The notes beneath the pieces are model-generated. The model was not told the DNA's origin and made no database searches. It saw nothing but the letters and a program-made list of their open reading frames with translations. A program made the position numbers and the translations under genes. A stretch of 29,853 nt of DNA, taken from contig JAHBMJ010000977.1 in assembly GCA_018398765.1 (NCBI GenBank), forward strand, positions 7,018-36,870, in the 5' to 3' direction. Source of the stretch: Chromera velia (lineage: Eukaryota; Sar; Chromeraceae). This document shows, piece after piece, positions 10,054 to 22,000 of this stretch; the first letter of the stretch is position 1, and each line of letters starts with the position of its first letter.

Positions 10054-11139
10054 TTAGACGTAGTTATGCAGAGCACCATCACTGAGCAGCTCGGGAGGGT
10101 CCATGTCTACCTCCTTCCTGATGGCATAGAGAATGCCCATCGGATCCTTTCCCCATGCCCAGAGATCATCGACGTACATGATCAGAATGGCATCGATCTC
10201 TCCTGAAGGATCTCTGCGAACAAGGATAGACTCGCTTGCCTCCTTCAAACCAAACTTCTTCACCTTGGACTTGAACCACATGGTGTAGACGCGTGGACTC
10301 CACTTCAATCCGTAGAGGCCGTTGTTGGCACTTGCAATCGCCCCCGGCATATACTTCAGAATCTCTTCAGTCACAACAGCGGGAATCTCGGTGGGGAGCT
10401 TGACGTAGACTTTCTTCCCCACATCGATGGGGGCCTGTAAGAAAGCTGTGGACACATCAGACTTAGCACACGCGAAGGAGTTGCTAAGCGCGTAGATGAT
10501 GGCTGCTCTGATGAGGCCAGGATCGGGAGTGCCAGAGAAGGTTTTGATCACCGTGGAGTCTCGATGACCCATGACAACGAGGCGTGCTTTAGGAACTCGG
10601 CAGTTGCCTTTGAGCTTCCACGTTAGGACAAAGCGCATCGGAATGGCCTTGTTGAAGTCAAGAGGCATCTCTCCCTTCTGTATGACGTAGATGGCAAGGT
10701 TTTTTTTGTACTTGCGCATCTCAGTAAGGATCGACTCATCGAAATCACCCTTTGCTATCTCCTCCTTGTTTGCAAGTACGTGGCCTTTCGGGACTTTGAC
10801 TGCCCAAGCGGAGGCAGCCATCTCAACGAGCTTGCAGAGGTCAGCAATCTTCACTTCCCTTTCCTGATCTGGAGGGAAGTCCCAGTCCCCATCGACCGCC
10901 TCTGGCTCGTCCATGTGTTTGTCTGCAGATGGAGCGGCTTCAAAAGGAGAGACATTCATTTCCCTGCCCCCTGAAGCCGCGGAGGGCTCAGAGGTCGGTA
11001 GATGGAGAGGAGGCTCACTGTCCTCAAGAGGGAAAGAAGAAGAAATATTTCTTTTCAGCAGACGAACAATTTCTCCTCGCTTCCATCCTTTCATTCCATT
11101 AAGCTTTGTCAAGAAAGAGACATTAACGGATGCACGCAT
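10054..11139 (-). pseudogene. copia reverse transcriptase domain
   Basis: This is a 361-codon open frame, the longest intact piece of the element. The RT landmarks are in order: MRFVLTWKLKG, VPKARLVVMGHRD, SDVSTAFLQAPI (first catalytic Asp), YGLKWSPRVYTMWF, and IMYVDDLWAWG with the YVDD active site. The frame ends at TAA (10056-10054), and similar sequence continues after the stop (QTVRIINDTL...), so the stop looks like a nonsense mutation. The domain itself appears intact, but the polyprotein is not. Confidence 0.93.
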
Positions 11140-11262
11140 GACTTGAACAAGGATAGCAGGGAAAGTGGGACCTCCACGCTCAAAAGAAGCAAAGACACCG
11201 AGACCTGGCTGAAGCTCAATGGATGTCTGTTCTCCGTTTCTGTATGCATGCGACTCATCTTC

Positions 11263-12200
11263 CTATGGACTATCACTACTAACAACCTCCGTTGACATAG
11301 GGACAGACTGTAGTGGAAGCAGATGAGAGGCAGCAGAGGAGTAAACAGAACGAACGTAACGAGGATGCAGACGCAAAGCTGTCCATCTGTTTTCTCTTTT
11401 TACAAGAATAGAGCAGGAAGACTTATTCCACTCGCCCCCAAAAATGCCCACTTCACCCTTTGAAAACAATGATTTCGTTTGAGGCTTTGGATCAAAAGCA
11501 AGCACGGGCATGCCAACGAGAAGTGAGTGCATGGGGGGAGGACGGCGATAGACAGCTTTAAACGGTGACTCACCCAACACTGAATGTACAGTAGTGTTCA
11601 GAGTATAGCACACACCCGGAAGGAGTGCGGGCCAGGCAGAATGAGGGAACTTATACTGATCGAGCAACTTTTTCATCACCTTCTTGATCTCGACGATGCC
11701 CTAAACTGCCGGAGTGTATGCGGGCCCAGTCAGATGTGTGACGCCTCGTTCTCGATAGAACTTCTTGTACTCGTGGTTGACAAACTCCCCACCATTGTCT
11801 ATGCAGACATAGGTGGGCGCCCCCCACTTAGCAGTCCAGGTAATGAGGTGATCGAGGGCGGCATCCTTGGTAGTGAGTGCTATGAGGGACTTGAAGCGCT
11901 TACTGCTGTCAACGATGACGAAGAGGTAGACGAATCCACCTATCCCTTTGTTGTATATCTCCGTCAAGTCCTGAAAGATCTTGTAGTTGAAGGGATGCTT
12001 GTTCTGCTCAGACTCGTCTCGACTCCCAATTTGTTACTTCAACGCATTGACTGCAGGACAGACTGGACACGCACGCACAGCCTCCTCACAGTTACTCTCT
12101 TTACCGATGTCGTACCCCCTTTTCTTGAGGGTGTGATACGTGGCTCGAGCAGAAGGATGACCAAGGAACTTGTGAATCTTGGAGAGGGTGTGCTGAGAGA
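11263..12200 (-). pseudogene. copia integrase, broken by stops
   Basis: The N-terminal zinc-binding HHCC motif is visible at about 12170-12040 (HKFLGH ... CPVC). A TAA stop (12036-12034) follows shortly after. The catalytic core has VIVDSSKRF (first Asp) and CIDNGGEFVN (second Asp). A TAG (11703-11701) falls within the usual TPxxNGxxE block, just before GIVEIKK, which supplies the Glu. A long C-terminal frame (11679-11263) follows with the SPFKAVYRRPP type sequence of the integrase C-terminus. The DDE residues survive, but two nonsense codons make it non-functional. Confidence 0.88.
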
Positions 12201-12411
12201 GATCGGGCTCCTCTCTCTGTGCGTTGACTTCAGAAGCACCCTGCTTTGTCTGCTTGGAGTCCGTATTCTCTGTGTTCGAGTCGTTGTTATCTGCCTCATT
12301 TTTATGAACAGAATCAATAACAAAAGACTGTCGCTGACTCAGCTCTTCAGCATGTCGGTGTAGAAGAGCACGGAGATGAGCTCTGTTTGCATCAACGTTG
12401 CGGTTGGGGAC

Positions 12412-12912
12412 CTACATGGGGAACACGGTGAGTCCGTTGATGATGGGGCCTCTCAAAGGTTTGGAAAAACCGGGAATGGTCTTAACAGGGGTGACAAAGT
12501 GGTCGGTGTTCTTGCAGTATCCAACAGGCGCAAGGACGAGAGCTCTGCGTCCGTCACCCTTGATCATGGCTTCTTCCCACACTGTGTAGACGGACCGGCC
12601 TGTCGCGTCCATGGTAGGAATGGTGAGAACAACGTCCTCGTAAGTGGTCAGCTTGCCCTTTTTCTTGCCACTGAGGGTCTCTGCGGTGTTGAACGATGTT
12701 GTGTTCTTCATGGACTTCACCACGAACCGTCAGAAGGATTCGGGGAAGAGACCTTTCGTGCACCTACAGTCAACGACGAGGTGCAATCCCTCCAAGAGCT
12801 TCTGGCCAGCTCGTGTAGTAGAGTTGCATGTCAGCGCTGCATAGGCGTGACGGGAGGGAGAAAAGATAGAGTGGTGACTCTGGTCTTTCTGAAGAGAAGA
12901 AAGCAAAACTGA
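12412..12912 (-). pseudogene. copia aspartic protease remnant
   Basis: Between the zinc knuckle and the integrase, the minus strand encodes LHLVVDCRCTKGLFPESF followed by an in-frame TGA (12732-12730), then an open stretch down to 12412. The position and the D..CTK.LFP pattern correspond to the protease active-site region of copia polyproteins, where a D-S/T-G triad is usual. Here the residues after Asp are Cys-Arg. The protease would be inactive and truncated. The identification rests mainly on order within the element. Confidence 0.55.
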
Positions 12913-13062
12913 CTTTCTAACTCTGCCAAGAGCTAAGTCTAATGCAATTATCTCGGCTTCAGGAGTGCTGCCGATCAGTGTTTTGCAAGTCAGACTTTTC
13001 CATTCAGTTTCAGTGTAAGAGGGGAAACCAAGCGAAGTACCGCAGCTTTGAAGTCTATCAGA

Positions 13063-14067
13063 CTATGCGGCACACTCTTTCCCACTCTGACCTGTATGTG
13101 GTTGCGTGTCAGCCCCTTCAGTCATACAAATCCACTCGGTGTACGAGTCAGCGGCATCAGCCTCTTCATGTTCATGATCATCCGCCAAGTCAGCGAAGCG
13201 GACGTTCTTCTTGCCGTTGCCTTTGTTCTCCTTCCGTGCCTTCCGGTAGGCAGCCGACCAGTGGTTCTTTTTGCCGCAGTTGTTGCACTTGTCGTCTGGT
13301 TTGACCGGGCACTCATGAGGCTGAGTCCGGTTGCAACGGTAGCATCTCTTCTCGTTATCCTCCTCCCTGACCTTGTCGGCGGGGAAGCGGTTCGGTCGGG
13401 ACTTTGACTTAGTCCCTCCCTGCAGACCATGACGACGACGATGATCTGCAACACCAGCCATCTGCCCTTGCTGTGCGGGTGGCTGTGGAACTCAAGATGG
13501 ACTCCTGCTTCGCGAGCACATCGAGACAGTCGAGGATACTGGTGACATCCTTGGCAGTGAGGCCATCAAGTAGTCTGTGCTTGTGCTTGTCGGCAACAAA
13601 AGCAACCAAGGTAAAAAATTGGTTGCTATCACTAGGGTCGTAGTTGACTTCCTTGCAGTCGTGCATCAGTTGCTTCCAGGCCTCCACGTGTTGATGGAGC
13701 TTGTGGTTGTGCTGTTCCCTGAAGGCCTTGAAACGCTTTTGCACATCGAGGCGCCTTTTGGTGATATCCGGCAGGTAATGTTTCTGCAAGGCATCAAGGA
13801 TCTCTTTACGTGCAGGGGGAGCGTCAGGGTCAGTCACAACTGACTCAATAACCTCCATGAACTCGGCGTTTGGCCCTCCAGCAGTGCCTGCATGGATGAT
13901 GAGGCCGAGCTCTGCCTGTTTCTTCATGGGCGCATCGGTGAACGTCATCGTTCTGAGTTCAACATGATCTCAAGAACCTTCCTCCAGGATTGGAAGCGTC
14001 CCTTTCTGTAGAAAGAGAAGAGAGGGATGCTTTGGAATGGAAGGTTGGAGGAGTGCTGATTCGTCAT
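13063..14067 (-). pseudogene. gag: copia gag (nucleocapsid), frameshifted
   Basis: The ATG is at 14067 (MTNQHSSNLPF...). The first frame ends at TGA 13947-13945, overlapping an ATG in the next frame that starts the gag body (13948 down to 13409), which has the charged helical look of copia capsid. A second frame change near 13461-13409 leads into the basic region and zinc-knuckle segment CYRCNRTQPHEC...CNNCGKKNHW, followed by Tyr where the last CCHC cysteine is expected. The frame stops at about 13063. Together these parts would make the capsid and nucleocapsid of the element. Two frame changes indicate decay. Confidence 0.82.
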
Positions 14068-14116
14068 GGTCTTGCGCAACAGACGGAAGGTCAACGAAGG
14101 AAGGAGAAAGGAATCA

Positions 14117-14136
14117 AAGGTCTGCACACACTGATA
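14117..14136 (-). other. Candidate primer-binding site of the copia element
   Basis: Immediately inside the 5' LTR the minus strand reads TATCAGTGTG. Copia-group elements often have a primer site complementary to the initiator tRNA-Met, typically containing TATCAGAGC. Only the TATCAG core agrees, so this is suggestive only. Confidence 0.35.
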
Positions 14137-14547
14137 TGTTAACTAAAGACTATTGTGCAGTGACTATCAATTGTTGGTAAGAGATTCAGAAGGTCTGATA
14201 GTATATATGCAAACGTACAGACACTTGCAAGTCATACAAGTCTATCAAATCGATTGGCTAAATTGATTTGGATACGCGTGCTTAAATTGTAAATCGATTC
14301 TGTCAGTCGATCGATCGATTCAATCGAATATACAAATTCGATTCTGTATTACATACAACGAGAACGGAAATTAAATACGATGAGACGGTATTGTTGCACT
14401 GTTGCTTCACGCATGCGCAATATGATGCATAAACATTCTCAAGGCTACTGCATATCCGAAAATATACGAACGCATGCATGCACACCGATACAGATGGACG
14501 GCTAGGCGACGCACAGTGGTAAAAAAAAAAAAAGAATAGACATGTCG
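14137..14547 (-). repeat. 5' LTR of the copia element
   Basis: This is the upstream LTR for the minus-strand element. In plus orientation it starts TGTTAACTAAAG and ends GAATAGACATGTC. The outer base differs from the other copy (G instead of A on plus), so the canonical TG end is lost here. It contains an A13 run, a GATCGATCGATCG palindrome and a GCATGCATGC run. About 18 substitutions separate it from the 3' LTR. Confidence 0.9.
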
Positions 14548-15882
14548 AGTTTTTTTTTTTTTTTTTTTAGTCTAGTGGTCAAAGGTCCAAGCAAACTTAG
14601 CAAAGGTAGGTTTTGTAGTTAGATGTGTTTTTGTTATATGTTTGGCACTTCCAATAAAATAATAGAAAAAAAAATAAAAAAGATTAGGCTTCTCCAGATT
14701 TTTTTTTTCTTTTTTTTTATCACTGTGCGTCGCCTAGATGGACGGGGGCCACGCGCGGAACTGTTCAGATATCATGCACGGCCGATAGGGCGCTACAGCA
14801 TGCACACGACCTATAGAGCATCACAGCAAAAGAAGTCTCGGCTCAACAATCTGTACTAATATAAATCTTCTTTTCATTGCATCTAGACTATGATTAGATT
14901 TCTTACAATCTATCATAATCAAAATAATCAATAACTATATATAACAAACTATTCCATGCAATTTGAAAACGGAAATTAACATAAGTTTCAGGAAATCAAA
15001 AAACTTAACAGAAATACACAGAAATCATGAGGCTAATTTCGTTAATAATACCGTCATGGTAATGATGATATACAGATGCACAAAGATATAAGAAGGGGAA
15101 CGACTGTAAATACAAAAATAGAGCAAAAGTCCCGAACACTGGCCGCCGAAGAGAGACCAAGAAACTAGCCAAGAGACGCAAATTAAGGTACGCGAAGGCA
15201 CAACCAGAGCTGAGTGGAACTTACAAGAGACGTAAAGAGACAATTACGTATGCGAAAGAGACGATGACGGACACGAGGAGGCAACCATACTGGCAAAAAG
15301 AGGACAGCTGACACCAGGAGACTCACTGGAGAAAACGCAAAGAATCAGAAATACGAAGAGACAACCAGGAACGCCACGACTAGACACGACACAACCGGAG
15401 ACAAGACAAGACTGCAACAAACACGAACCTAGAAAAAACAAAAAAAAAGAAGAAGTAAACACACACGCGAAGAGATAACTTCGTACAGACACCATGAAAA
15501 AGCAAGAAATTCTGAAACGAACTGGCAACAAGAGACACAAAGGGCCAACAAAAGACGCATGAAAATCTTTCTTCCGGCAAAGTGCTTTTCAGTTATTCCC
15601 GTTGTCTGTCCAATCTAGCTTTCACCCTCTCACCTCCCCTATTAATTCCCAAATGCCTGCACTGCTCATATCATGGCCATATCCCTTCCGGAGCTGGGGC
15701 TTCCTCACAAATTCGATGCAACCCTGTACGTCTTTTGTTTCCCTGAGAATGTGAAAATGAACCTTCAAGATCGAAATTTGGGGACTGAGAAAGACATGAC
15801 TATGGTCTCTGCATGTTCGAATTTGCTTGCTGCATTCTGCAACCGATTCGACCCTTGAGAAGTGATCGCCAAAGCCGATCGA
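14548..15882. other. Non-coding region between the copia element and EFTUD2 3' end
   Basis: It contains a T18-class run just outside the LTR, A/T-rich runs to about 14720, the inverted LTR scrap, and a T-depleted tract at about 15180-15560. The EFTUD2 3' UTR must lie in 15600-15882. I see no AATAAA on the minus strand that I would assign. Confidence 0.5.
14700..14745 (+). repeat. Inverted scrap of the LTR terminus
   Basis: The reverse complement of the LTR outer end is present: a T-rich run followed by CACTGTGCGTCGCCTAG (14721-14737). Identity to the inverted LTR stops at the palindromic CTAG and is followed by ATGGACGG, which in the LTR lies next to the same CTAG in direct orientation. Confidence 0.75.
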
Positions 15883-18800
15883 TCAGAAGTACGCATGAAT
15901 GTCCGCCTCTTGGTTGGCAATTTCCTCCAGAAGTTTCTCGTCGAAGTACTTTTGCATCGGCACATCCTCGCTCAGACCCTGCAGCACGCCAAGAAAGCAG
16001 ACACGCACATGCGTGTGAGAAAAGCAGACAAAAAATTACGCTCTTTTGTTAGCCAGTGCGAATTAAATTGACACCCAGTGAAACTTTCAGAGCCAGAGCC
16101 AGCCCCCGCTTTAACTTCTCTTCTCTTTCAGTGATGCATCTCCTTGATTGAAGCAAAAAAGAGGGGCAGAAGACTCGAAGGATTCATCTTTGGCCTGCAG
16201 AACACAACTCCAGTCCGCGAGTGCAGTGACCTCCCTGCTCCCAAAGCAGACCACGCCGGTCGGGTGACCAACCTTTCGTCTTCTGGTTTTCAGAAGGAAT
16301 TCCCTTGCAAGCTGTGGAATTGCGGCAGGCTCCAAAGGCCTCAAAACGATAGACTGCAAGAGAGATCGAGTGAGCAAGCGAAAACGCGTAATTGACAGGA
16401 ATGCGACGTCACTCAATAAGGAAGGGTGCTTCGACGTTCGAAAGTGACGTTTTGTGACAGAAAATTTGAAAAAAAGTATAAGCGCCAGGTACAGAAAGTT
16501 CTAGGTTTGATGCTCTGAAGCGATCAACAGTCAATTCCGTTGCCCTCCCTGCACCAAGCAACACACGTCCCTCTCTGAGCATCCAACAACAACACTGGGG
16601 TCAGCCAGGATGCACAACCTTCCTTCCTTCCTGACCTTGTCAAGAGGATCACCAGGGACCTGAGCCCAGTGGTCAAAGCAAGAAAGGCAAAACGCCTGAC
16701 CAGACGTGTGAATCCTGCAGGCACAGAGATGAATGAATGAAGGTTTGCTAATTGCTAAGAACAGCAAAGCCGCGAGGGGAAAAGCTTGGCAGGCAACATG
16801 GATATAGGAAGGACTCTGGAGAACCCCCCGCACGGGGCCTTTCCGCCCTCAACAATTACAGAACTTTGCCTGCTTCACTTGCCGTACGCTCACAGATAGA
16901 CCTCCTTTCGATACCCGATCAGTAGATCGATCTACTTTTGGCTGGTCTGCGCAGTGAAGTCAAAAATATCGCTGGGGCTTCGCCTCGCTCTACGTGAGGA
17001 TGCGGAGGTCAACCAAATTTGACGGACTTTTACTTTTACATTTTGTCACGGCTTTTCACCTCTCGACCCAAATAAATCAATCTCACCTACCCACCTCAGA
17101 TCAGTCTCGAAGCCGAACGACTCGATTGCAGGGAGGAACCCATGAACGATATACAGGGGAGTGCCGGCCTTCGGGAGATCTCGACTGACATGACCACGAC
17201 GCCTGCATCAAAACAGCCCAAAAGATCTCTCTCGACCATCCATGCAAAATATATGTATGGACCTGATGCTTCGACTTTGTCTCTTCGCAGACACCTCTGG
17301 TGCAATCTTGCTTTCCAACTCCACCCCACAGCTACACAGACACACAAGCTGTACGACTTCTTCAGATAGACTAAATGCCAAGCAGAGAGAAAGAGAAGGA
17401 GAAAGAGGCACAGACACACTCGAATGAAGAAATGCTGGAAGCTTGAGAGACGATACGGAGAGTCAAAGAACGAAGAGTGGGAGGCCGCAGAAGAAGTCTT
17501 ATCCTTCCTCTCCTTCCTTGCGCACACACACAAGTTGAACAGAGAGAGAGAGAGTAAAAGATGTGATGGGAAAGGGAGTAGAGACTCTCTACCCAGTATG
17601 CTGTTCAGCCGACTACACAAAAACCATGCAGGTGTTTCCATTCAGTCAAGAAACGACGGTTCAGGTCGAGAAAGAACGCTTTCCCCTCCCCTACCTGCCA
17701 AGGATGTTGTAGACAGCGGCAACGCAGTCCGCAGGGCACTGAATTTCTGCGAAGAGGACAGGTTCCATCAGGCGGGGGCCTGCGAGGAGGAAGGAACTGT
17801 ACGCGACGCGGCGGGCAGTTGGGATGACCTGCCCACCCCCCCTCTGCACTGCCTCGCTTGCAAGTACGGCGTCGATGACTTTGAACTTTGTGTTCCTGAT
17901 TTGTTCCTCTATCAGGGGACCTTCCCTGGAGGCCCACTGGAAACCCTGGACAATGTGTTCCTTTGCAGAATTGAGGAGATCGGGGTTCACCTGCAAAGAA
18001 TGATGGCGCGGAAAGCGGGTAGGACAGAAGGGAGAGTGTCGAACCCTCCCCCACAAACATGCTCGGGTGCGGATTTTCTGCTCTTGTAAGCTTGCAGGAG
18101 GTAGATAAAAGTAAGTATAGACCAACAGAACGATGAGGATACAGCGGGACAGAGCGACGAACGGAGAGAACGAACACATATGTGAACGAGGCGTACACCA
18201 CGGAAGGCAGGTTTTGAACACCAACACAAGTTCGATCAATCCTTGGTTTCCAGGTGCAATCAAGAATGCAGCAGACGCGTTCAGTCTTTGTAGGGGCTTG
18301 TAGAGAGACAGGGAACACAAACGTGCCCCTCATTTATGCTGACTGACTGACGTCACTAGGAAGTGTGTCATCCAAAAGAACGTTGGGACCTCTGGAATCG
18401 GGACCGAAGGCCCAGATGCGGCTTGCGGCAAGGACGTCCCATTCGAATTTCTCTTGAAAGTAGGCAGTCCTCTTTCTGGAATCAGTCAGCAGAAACAACA
18501 GAGGGAAGAGAAATGAAGGAAAGAACCAAAACACAGCTGCATCGCAGAAACTGGCACGAAGACGGGGTGGCGCATTCAGAAGGAAAAATAGGCGTCGAGG
18601 GAAGGGCGAGGAAACGGAAAAAACGAAGAAAGGAAACGACAAGGAAAGAGAGTTGAGAGAAGTGAAAAAAGAGGGGTTTCTGGGGGGCAAGAGGTGAAAT
18701 GGAAGCTGCACTGCAAGAGAGATATGAAAGAGGAGGGGGGGAAGCACACAGACGGACGAACGGAACGACGGAAGGAACGAAGGAAGCGAAGAAGGAACGA

Positions 18801-18989
18801 AGGAAGGGAAGGGGCGAAGAATGAAGGAAGGCAAGGGGGGAGGGGGGGAAGGAAAAGAAAGCGAAGGAAAGGAAAGGGGGAAAGGGGGAAAGACGTAAGG
18901 AAGCAACGAAGTAAGGAAGGGGAGAAGGAATGAAGGAAGGAAGCAAAACAATGAAGGGAAAAAAAAAAAGGGAAGAAAGAAAGAAAGAG

Positions 18990-19020
<31 letters not shown>

Positions 19021-22000
19021 CAGCGAGCTAGCGAGCAAGAAAACAAAGAGAGAAAGAAAGAGAAAGCGACCCAGCAAGAAAACAAGAAGGAAGAAAAGAA
19101 AGATAGAGGAATAATCTCCATTCAGAATCAGGATCGCAAAAGGGTGGCACACTGACTCTTCATCCCAATCCGCCCTGATCAGTCCCTCTTCGATCTCTTC
19201 TCCGATTCCCTTTTCCAGCTGCTCTGCGATCATGAAGAGCTTGTTCTTTTTGTTCGGCGTCTCTGCGTAGCATCGTGTCGAGCTTGACTCCATCACCGTT
19301 TCTGCGAACTGGACCACGGGGTCTGCCACTTTGATTTCCAGGTCGCCGTACAGCTTTCTCAAGTCATGCAGAGCGCAGTCAAGGAAGAGCTCGCCCGTCC
19401 CCAAGAGGACGTGCTCTCCAGATTCCTCCACTTTCGTCTTCGCAAGAGGATACGCTCGATCGATTCGGCGGAGGCCGTCGAGCATCTTCGGAAGCTCTGA
19501 CGGATTGAGAGGCTCGCAGGCAATCTTGATCACTCTGCATGCAACGGAGGAAGGGGAGGGGAAGGGGCAGTCCAACGAAGTCACCCACATGCCTTTCGAT
19601 GCTGCGGCACCAAGCGGTCGTTGGAAAACGCCATGCTGAGTGCCCCATACAAAAACACGAGAAAAAAGAACAAGGGCTCAGCGTGTCGCGGCAGAAAAGG
19701 ACAAGAGACGGAGCTAGAAGAGGCAGACTTGTGCAAAGAGCACGAAACTACCCCACACGGCGGCCACACTTGAGGACGGCATCGCAGATACCTCACACCA
19801 TTTGATCCTTGTTGCGATGGGGGTAGATTGACACGACTGCGTGTTTCGTTCTTTCTCTTGTCTTGTCCGCACAGTTGTTTCTTTCTACACGTTTTCTTCC
19901 ATGCGTGATTTTCTTGCTGGGTACAGAGGAAAGACGGCGGTGGCTGTGACCATTTTTTCTTCGTGAGAAAGATACACAAGGGTGCAGAACAAATCGAAAA
20001 AAAAAGAGGAACTCACGATGCGGTGTTGAATTTGAGAGGCGCAAAGATTTCGGTCTCCAACTCGTTGTCGGCAGATGTGATGGTGGATGTCTTCGAGACA
20101 ACACTGTCGACACCCCCGATCAAGACCCAGTTCCCGGCAGGCACGGCAGACACCTGCAGCACAAGATCGGGTGCATAAAGAAAGAGCAGGTAGAAATTTG
20201 TCTGTGCTTGTGACGTGAAATAAGGCTCCCTGCAAACCTAAATGAATGAATGTCGAAAGGAGAGCGCTGTGACGTGATGGAGAAACGCGGAGAGTCAGAC
20301 ATGACAGACAGCAGGGGCCATGCAGCCAAAGTCGGGGTCTGCCAAGGAGGTCCCCCGACGTCTCTCTTTTCTGGTATCCTTGCTCTCCCTCTGCTGATCA
20401 TTGCAATCAGTTTACCGAGTTGCTTTTCCGTTTCCTTGCCACTCTCCCTCCACGCAGATTTTTCTGTTCTGAGAGAGCCGGGGCTTCCTTCTTTGATTCC
20501 CACACAGGGAGATGATGCAGATGAACCAACACCCAACAAACAAAGCTCCAGCAAACTGGATCGAGACACCAGCTGACCGACCGACCTCCACACGATATCT
20601 TCCCTCATAGACCCACAGTCTGTCGACCTCCCGGAGTGCCATGTCTTCATCGTCATCCAAGCTGAAGGCCTCTCCAAGAACCCTCACGCGTTGCCCCGAG
20701 TGAAGCGTGCCTGACATCACCCGACCGAAGACGTCGAAAGTGGTGCAGTCCGGACTGCATTCAAGAGTTAAGCCACCTCTCATTTTTATATTAACATGCG
20801 TACAAACAGATACAAACACCTCATCACGTGCAAACCAAAAGGGGTGCAGCTGTGGATGCGTTCATTCAGACAGACAGACAGACAGGGACGATCAAGGGAA
20901 AAGATTGAAGGGACTGGCACTTGTCAACAAAGCAGCTGAAGTTGCGCGCTTCCCAGAAAAACTGAGACTGTCCTTCACCCCCATCACCTCTCGTCTTCTT
21001 GTACTCAGGAGTCTCACAGACCGACTGACCGATGATAGCATTTTGTTGTGTAAACCATAAGAGGCCCATCGCTATCCAAGCTCTTCATACCCATGGCAAC
21101 CTCTCCTGCCTGGTTGCCCGTGTACAACGACCGCACACGTTTTCCAGCGGACTTCGAAGGAGGCTCCACATGGTTTATCACCATGTCCACGAACGCACTG
21201 CATCATGCACCGAATAAAGTGTATAAAGGAGACAGGACACAAGTGTCGCTCGTTTTTTTTTTCCTTGGTGAAACCAAAGAAAGGCGGGGAGAGGGTGGGA
21301 CGATAATTGGAATTCAGAAAAGAAATCGAAGACAAAACAAAGTCGACTGCGTCTCTTCGCCAGGGGCCCCTTATCTTTGTTTTTCTGCCACTGTTCTTAC
21401 CGTCTGGGCCAACGTACCTCGGGCCACCAAAGAATTGCCCGCACACCTTGCGGAGGAGGGCACGGGCTTCCAAGGCATAGTCGTCCTTTCGCAGCACCAC
21501 ACCGACAGACGCAAGCACTGGCTCAAGTTCCGCACGTTCCTCTCCCACGCAGTGAGCGCAGATCTTGTAGAAGGGTTCCAGAATGAACTCCACGAATGTG
21601 CGTCGCGCTTCCAACCCTGCTTCATACCAAAAAAGCACCCCGAGAAGAGAGGAAAAGATGCGACAAGGGAGAGGCTGGTGATGAATGTGTGTATCGACGT
21701 GGGTCTGGCAGAGGGAGAGATTCTCGAACAAGACTCCGCAGCAAAATGTGAAGAAAAGGGAAGGGGGGGGAAGGGGAGAGAAGGGGAAGGAGATGAAGAG
21801 ACATGCAACGACAATGAGCATTCATTCCTCCTGAGTCTTGCGTAAGTGCAGCAGAAGAGCGGAATGCGCGCACAGCAGTTAGACTAACTTCAAGGAAAGA
21901 AAGGCCACAGCAAAGGTTTAGAAGAAGCAAAAAGTCACGCAAGAGTCGACTATGCGAGAGAAAAAGGACTCACAGGAGGAAGAAATCGGGGGAAACGAGT

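Larger units (their letters stand above)
8643..14547 (-). mobile_element. Ty1/copia LTR retrotransposon, degenerate, about 5.9 kb
   Basis: Two direct LTRs (8643-9053/4 and 14137-14546/7) bracket minus-strand gag, protease, integrase, reverse transcriptase and RNase H, in the order that defines Ty1/copia (integrase before RT). The reading frame is interrupted several times: a stop at 13947-13945 with continuation in another frame, a frame change near 13409-13461, a stop near 13063, and in-frame stops at 12732-12730, 12036-12034, 11703-11701 and 10056-10054. The copy is therefore non-autonomous now. The flanks (CTGTA on the left, AGTTT or GAGTT on the right) do not form a target-site duplication. 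A scrap of LTR in inverse orientation lies just outside at about 14708-14737. Confidence 0.93.

Noticed and set aside
14566-14640. tRNA-like box (TAGTCTAGTGGTCAAAG) after the T-run
   Set aside because: It resembles an A box, but no B box, acceptor stem or anticodon arm follows, so neither a tRNA nor a SINE head can be supported.
15244-15540. Hydrophobic 98-codon minus-strand ORF resembling a membrane protein
   Set aside because: The Phe/Val/Ser/Cys content follows from the T-depleted plus strand; it has no motif.
18482-19121. Two long Phe/Ser/Pro-rich minus-strand ORFs
   Set aside because: They lie in EFTUD2 intron 9 and come from the polypyrimidine tract.
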